64,000 bases of DNA, from NCBI GenBank assembly GCA_008694505.1, contig VZDJ01000594.1:13258014-13322013 (forward strand), read 5' to 3'. The stretch is from Cyanoderma ruficeps (Eukaryota; Chordata; Aves; Passeriformes; Timaliidae). The stretch's first letter is position 1; every line of letters begins with the position of its first letter. Below are positions 62,701-64,000 of this stretch, piece by piece. The position numbers were made by a program, and so were the translations under genes. The notes beneath the pieces are model-generated. The model was not told the origin of the DNA, searched no databases, and was given only the letters and a program-made list of their open reading frames with translations.

Positions 62701-64000
62701 ATTGCTGCACTCGCCCTGCCACGAGCACCATTAGATTTTCAGGGACAACAACCTCCAGCAATGGGTGCAAGGGGCAAGAGCATCCCGAGATTAGTCCAGA
62801 CAGCCCAGCCCTGCAGAGCAGAGAAGCAACAGGGTCTCTCAACAGCATCATAGTGGGAAAGGACCAAATTACCCATCACAAGGACAGCTGTATTCAGCCT
62901 GCATCCCTGCTCCCACAGCCAGATGTGGCTTCAACCACAGCAGTGGAAAAAACCTGGTTTTGTGAATCCCTGAGGCAGAGGGAGCACTGGATCAAGAAGA
63001 AAGAACCCAACAGAGGAATGTAGCAGGGAATCCTAGAAGACTACTGCTGCTCTGTCCCCAGTGCAAAGTCTCTCTAGAAGGAGAGATCAGCATCTCCCCT
63101 CCTTCTCCCCCCAAAACATCCTTCCCAGGTCCCAGCAGTATAAGCCACCAATGTCCACAGCTGGGGGGAAGAACAGGGGAACCAAGCCATCACAGGAGAA
63201 TAGGTTTCTTGGGCTGTGGAGATACTCATTGCCTGGGATAAAGCCCAGGAATACTGACAAAGTTGACACAGGGCAGGGCAGCTCAACTCTCCCAGCACCT
63301 GACAGTGCCCAAACACACTTTCTACCCCACCTCTCCTGATTAAGAGGTTAATCTGGGCTCATGGATGAAGGTGCCGGGTTCAGTGCACAGCAACCCCACA
63401 GAGTATCATGGGCACAGATCAGAGCCCCGTGGGACTCACACTCCTACCCACTAGCAGAGGTGACAACACCATCCCCTCTACTTTTCCCACAGAATTGCTA
63501 AGCACTCATGCTCCCCTTGGTCAGCACATTAGGGAACAGAGAAAAGGAGAAAAAAAAAAAAAAAAGGAGAAAGGCCAGCATCACGCTCCAGGAAATGCAC
63601 TTTTCAAACACCAACTCCTTTCCCACGGGCTGGCGGAGGAAAACCAGCTATCAGCTGCTTCCCCTCTCTCCCCGGGGCTCTGCATGGGACCCACCCCTCA
63701 CGCCCGCTGACCTCCCCTCTCCACTGCTGGGCACACACACCAGAGCTTTCCTGGCCCGGGGAAAGGGCTGGGAGGGCAGGAGGGAAGGAGGTGGCCTGGG
63801 CACATTTCTAAATAATCAGCCCAGTGAATGGCAACAACAATAAAATCGCGGCTCGGGCGGAGAGGCGGCCAGGCTGCGAGGCGGGGGACTCGAGCCAACG
63901 GGGCTGGCTCCAGCCGCGGAGGCGGCCTGGAAAATTCCACTAAGAGCAGCTTTGAAACACAACTCCCAATCCCTTCTGCAGGTGCTTACCAGCACGCTGG
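47654..64000 (-). CDS. TNS1: tensin 1, C-terminal part (16 exons, 5' end outside window)
   Basis: Tensin 1 is a cytoplasmic adaptor at focal and fibrillar adhesions. It caps or binds actin and uses its SH2 domain for phosphotyrosine proteins and its C-terminal PTB domain for beta-integrin tails. Joined exons: 63990-64000, 62307-62485, 61933-62071 (or 61996-62071), 59505-59597, 58562-58597, 55051-55249, 53397-54265, 51920-52006, 51158-51289, 50652-50744, 49894-49971, 49720-49791, 49472-49640, 49158-49226, 48777-48809, 47654-47798. All introns are GT-AG, all phases agree, and the joined frame runs about 800 codons to TGA. The order is proline/serine-rich linker, GSP-repeat linker, SH2 (FIIRDS motif) and PTB. 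The residues match tensin 1 rather than TNS2, TNS3 or TNS4, from memory of the family. The N-terminal PTP/C2-like region lies past the right edge. Confidence 0.95.
47799..48776 (-). other. TNS1: TNS1 intron
   Basis: A 978-bp intron with GTAAGT donor and acceptor. A poly-T (poly-A in the TNS1 sense) lies near 48238-48248. No other feature was seen. Confidence 0.9.
48777..48809 (-). CDS. TNS1: TNS1 33-bp exon (PTB domain)
   Basis: Bounded by TTGCAG and GTAAGT. It encodes (K)[10 protein letters not shown](K), a surface loop of the PTB domain. The length preserves frame, and both borders split a lysine codon as AA|A and AA|G. Confidence 0.95.
48810..49157 (-). other. TNS1: TNS1 intron
   Basis: A 348-bp intron with GTGAGT donor and TTGCAG acceptor. 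Nothing else was seen. Confidence 0.9.
49158..49226 (-). CDS. TNS1: TNS1 exon (PTB domain)
   Basis: Encodes [19 protein letters not shown] followed by QERK, a hallmark core of the tensin PTB domain. The borders are TTTCAG and GTGAGTG. It is separated from the upstream PTB exon by a 245-bp intron. Confidence 0.96.
49472..49640 (-). CDS. TNS1: TNS1 exon (first part of PTB domain)
   Basis: Starts the PTB domain with [16 protein letters not shown], continues through [10 protein letters not shown] and VHFKVSAQG, and ends ITLTDNQRK. The borders are TTCCAG and GTAAGAG. The next intron upstream is only 79 bp, close to the lower size limit for vertebrate introns. Confidence 0.96.
49720..49791 (-). 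CDS. TNS1: TNS1 exon (SH2-PTB linker)
   Basis: Encodes the acidic and polar linker [21 protein letters not shown] and then GA, joining the SH2 and PTB domains. The borders are TTCTAG and GTGAGT. The phase (G|AT ... GCA G|) matches both neighbours. Confidence 0.95.
49894..49971 (-). CDS. TNS1: TNS1 exon (end of SH2 domain)
   Basis: Encodes [20 protein letters not shown] followed by VIPDR, the last helix and strand of the SH2 domain. The borders are CCCCAG and GTAAGAG. Confidence 0.96.
49972..50651 (-). other. TNS1: TNS1 intron
   Basis: A 680-bp intron with GTAAGT donor. No other feature was seen. Confidence 0.9.
50652..50744 (-). CDS. TNS1: TNS1 exon (SH2 domain)
   Basis: Encodes [20 protein letters not shown] followed by [10 protein letters not shown], the central strands of the SH2 domain with the VRHFLIE block typical of tensins. 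The borders are TTCCCAG and GTAAGT. Confidence 0.96.
50745..51157 (-). other. TNS1: TNS1 intron
   Basis: A 413-bp intron with a GTATTG donor, weaker than the other donors in this gene. Nothing else was seen. Confidence 0.9.
51158..51289 (-). CDS. TNS1: TNS1 exon (SH2 phosphotyrosine pocket)
   Basis: Encodes [18 protein letters not shown], then [13 protein letters not shown] and [17 protein letters not shown] is the tensin form of the SH2 FLVRES motif; its arginine binds phosphotyrosine and is intact. The borders are TGCAG and GTATTG. Confidence 0.97.
51290..51919 (-). other. TNS1: TNS1 intron
   Basis: A 630-bp intron with a CTTACC-type (GTAAG) donor. No further feature was seen. Confidence 0.9.
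51920..52006 (-). CDS. TNS1: TNS1 exon (start of SH2 domain)
   Basis: Encodes [20 protein letters not shown] followed by KPDISREQ. The [11 protein letters not shown] block opens the tensin SH2 domain. The borders are CCTGTAG and GTAAG. The preceding intron has a 17-bp tandem repeat about 75 bp upstream of the acceptor. Confidence 0.96.
52007..53396 (-). other. TNS1: TNS1 intron
   Basis: A 1,390-bp intron, longer than its neighbours. It holds the 17-bp tandem array at 52080-52123 and no other recognisable element. Confidence 0.9.
52080..52123. repeat. 17-bp tandem repeat in TNS1 intron
   Basis: The unit ATTAATACATTAATTAC occurs twice in full (52080-52096, 52097-52113) and once in part (52114-52123). 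On the TNS1 strand it supplies several TTAAT words between about 74 and 117 bp before the acceptor of exon 51920-52006. Confidence 0.95.
53397..54265 (-). CDS. TNS1: TNS1 large linker exon (GSP repeats)
   Basis: This 869-bp exon encodes about 290 residues of Ser/Pro/Gly-rich disordered linker. In order: [20 protein letters not shown], a [20 protein letters not shown] block, [18 protein letters not shown], several PGSPxLxRH-like repeats, [27 protein letters not shown], and finally [13 protein letters not shown] leading into the SH2 exons. All blocks are recognisable tensin 1 sequence. The many S/T-P sites are consistent with proline-directed phosphorylation, an inference from family knowledge. 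The acceptor is CTCCTCAG and the donor GTAAGG. Confidence 0.97.
54352..54400 (+). repeat. possible MIR-like fragment
   Basis: GGGAAACTGAGGCACAGAGCC (about 54356-54376) resembles the MIR block 'gaaactgaggctcagagag'. The flanks are too diverged to be certain. Confidence 0.35.
54855..54985 (+). repeat. CR1 LINE 3' end (plus strand, antisense to TNS1)
   Basis: Starts with TAGAGATGTTCAAGAAAC and CTGGACATGGCACTTAGTGCCA. It continues with TCAAAGGTTGGACTCTATGA and ends CCAACCTTAATGATTCTGTG followed by short terminal repeats (ACTCTGTGA...). This is the standard avian CR1 3' end. About 20 bases normally found after 'cttagtgcca' (the 'tggtctagttgacatgg' part, from memory) are missing, an internal deletion. 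Confidence 0.9.
55051..55249 (-). CDS. TNS1: TNS1 linker exon with AAQP repeats
   Basis: Begins [19 protein letters not shown], has a [15 protein letters not shown] repeat encoded by a 12-bp tandem array, then [20 protein letters not shown] and SSPIHSMDG. The [12 protein letters not shown] and STSSPI blocks identify tensin 1. The exon starts after TCTGCAG in phase x|AG and ends GG|. It can join either to the 36-bp microexon or directly to exon 59505-59597, with frame kept. Confidence 0.95.
55150..55190. repeat. 12-bp tandem repeat inside a coding exon
   Basis: GGCTGGGCAGAA, GGCTGGGCAGCA and GGCTGGGCAGCG lie in tandem with a partial fourth copy. On the TNS1 strand they encode the AAQP/SAQP repeats. 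As 12 bp is four codons, copy changes keep frame. Confidence 0.95.
55250..58561 (-). other. TNS1: TNS1 intron (longest in window)
   Basis: A 3,312-bp intron. I looked for an equivalent of the mammalian insert exon that follows 'LLHPTG' (TRRRIQPEED-like) and did not see one. A small AACATT-ATT-AATGTT palindrome lies at 56195-56209. No repeat family was recognised. Confidence 0.85.
58562..58597 (-). CDS. TNS1: TNS1 36-bp microexon, probably alternative
   Basis: Bounded by CTCTCAG and GTAAGG. It encodes [11 protein letters not shown] plus split glutamate codons at both ends, an acidic 12-residue insert between LLHPVG and EPRSYVES. Inclusion or skipping leaves the frame and even the flanking glutamate unchanged (G|AG in both cases), which is typical of cassette exons. 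The acceptor is preceded by about 80 nt of pyrimidine-rich sequence. No transcript evidence is available here. Confidence 0.75.
58598..58672 (-). promoter_or_regulatory. long polypyrimidine tract before the microexon
   Basis: On the TNS1 strand this reads mostly C/T, with words such as TTTCTCTTTCTGTCTC, CTTCCTCCTCTTCC and CCATCTCTCAG. CU-rich tracts with UCUU and CUCUCU words are typical PTBP1-binding sequences that repress cassette exons. The regulatory role is inferred. Confidence 0.5.
58673..59504 (-). other. TNS1: TNS1 intron (rest)
   Basis: The remainder of the intron between the microexon and exon 59505-59597, with a GTGAGT donor. Nothing else was seen. Confidence 0.85.
59505..59597 (-). 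CDS. TNS1: TNS1 linker exon
   Basis: Encodes [20 protein letters not shown] followed by [10 protein letters not shown], almost identical to the tensin 1 block I remember from mammals. It starts after CCGACAG in phase x|TG, so the first codon depends on the upstream donor used: GTG (V) with the 61996 donor or TTG (L) with the 61933 donor. Confidence 0.95.
59598..61932 (-). other. TNS1: TNS1 intron
   Basis: A 2,335-bp intron. No additional exon or recognisable repeat was found. Confidence 0.85.
61933..62071 (-). CDS. TNS1: TNS1 linker exon with two nested donors
   Basis: Encodes [20 protein letters not shown] and PPSSG, then either stops at donor GGCG|GTGAGA (exon 61996-62071) or continues through [20 protein letters not shown] to donor ACCT|GTAAGT (exon 61933-62071). 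Both forms end after one base of a codon, so both keep frame with exon 59505-59597. The short form gives [12 protein letters not shown], matching mammalian tensin 1 as I remember it. The long form adds 21 residues that resemble a TPAFPVSP motif in TNS3. Confidence 0.9.
62307..62485 (-). CDS. TNS1: TNS1 linker exon
   Basis: Encodes [39 protein letters not shown] and [20 protein letters not shown]. The last block matches the tensin 1 linker. The exon ends at a codon boundary and joins [10 protein letters not shown] of the next exon. The acceptor is CCCTGCAG and the donor GTGTGC, non-optimal but plausible. Confidence 0.93.
62486..63989 (-). other. TNS1: TNS1 intron with poly-A and CpG-dense patch
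   Basis: A 1,504-bp intron. It contains an A run at 63550-63566 and a CpG cluster at 63845-63930. No exon was recognised inside. Confidence 0.75.
63845..63930. promoter_or_regulatory. CpG-dense patch, possible internal promoter
   Basis: About a dozen CpG dinucleotides occur in under 90 bp, with GGCGG/CGCGG words, in an otherwise CpG-poor intron. It lies about 60 bp downstream (in TNS1 direction) of the right-edge exon. No TATA box or initiator was identified. A short CpG island or internal promoter for a truncated tensin is possible. Confidence 0.3.
63990..64000 (-). CDS. TNS1: TNS1 exon, partial at window edge
   Basis: CCAGCGTGCTG is followed by a GTAAGC donor. In the required phase it reads QRA plus the first base of glycine, joining to VQPREKP of exon 62307-62485. 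Only 11 bp are visible, so the call rests on the donor and the phase match. Confidence 0.55.

Noticed and set aside
63698..63940. minus-strand ORF through the CpG-dense patch as an alternative first coding exon
   Set aside because: The first codon is GTG, not ATG, and no ATG start or tensin-like sequence is present there.

Overview
The window looks like avian genomic DNA. The best evidence is a set of CR1 LINE fragments of the bird type: one on the minus strand at about 39599-40062, one 3' end on the plus strand at about 54855-54985, and an older reverse-transcriptase fragment near 15000-15130. It also contains one clearly recognisable vertebrate gene with short GT-AG introns. The species cannot be fixed from the sequence; a neognath bird is likely.

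Right part (about 43.45-64.0 kb): the minus strand carries the 3' portion of TNS1 (tensin 1), a focal-adhesion adaptor linking integrins to actin. I trace 16 exons: an 11-bp fragment at the right edge, proline/serine-rich linker exons, one 869-bp exon rich in GSP repeats, then the exons of the SH2 and PTB domains, ending with a stop codon at 47654-47656. Concatenated with the optional pieces included, they give one open frame of about 800 codons with matching splice phases throughout. Compared with full-length tensin 1 (about 1,700 residues, from memory), this is roughly the C-terminal 45%. The N-terminal PTP/C2-like part lies beyond the right edge. A 3' UTR of about 4.2 kb is inferred down to an AATAAA signal at 43466-43471.

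Left part (1 to about 43.4 kb): no protein-coding gene is supported. ORFs here are short, overlap antisense ORFs and match no family I recognise. In mammals the DNA beyond the 3' end of TNS1 is the large DIRC3 lncRNA / IGFBP5-side gene desert. I infer this is the syntenic region but could not identify lncRNA exons. It holds sparse old repeats (CR1, MIR-like), several microsatellites, a strong pyrimidine tract and a few motif clusters that could be regulatory.

The most useful observations concern TNS1 isoforms: a 36-nt in-frame microexon behind a long pyrimidine tract, a 63-nt in-frame alternative donor, and a CpG-dense patch beside the right-edge exon that could be an internal promoter. I found no bacterial-type operon, CRISPR array, toxin, viral gene or novel multi-gene system.
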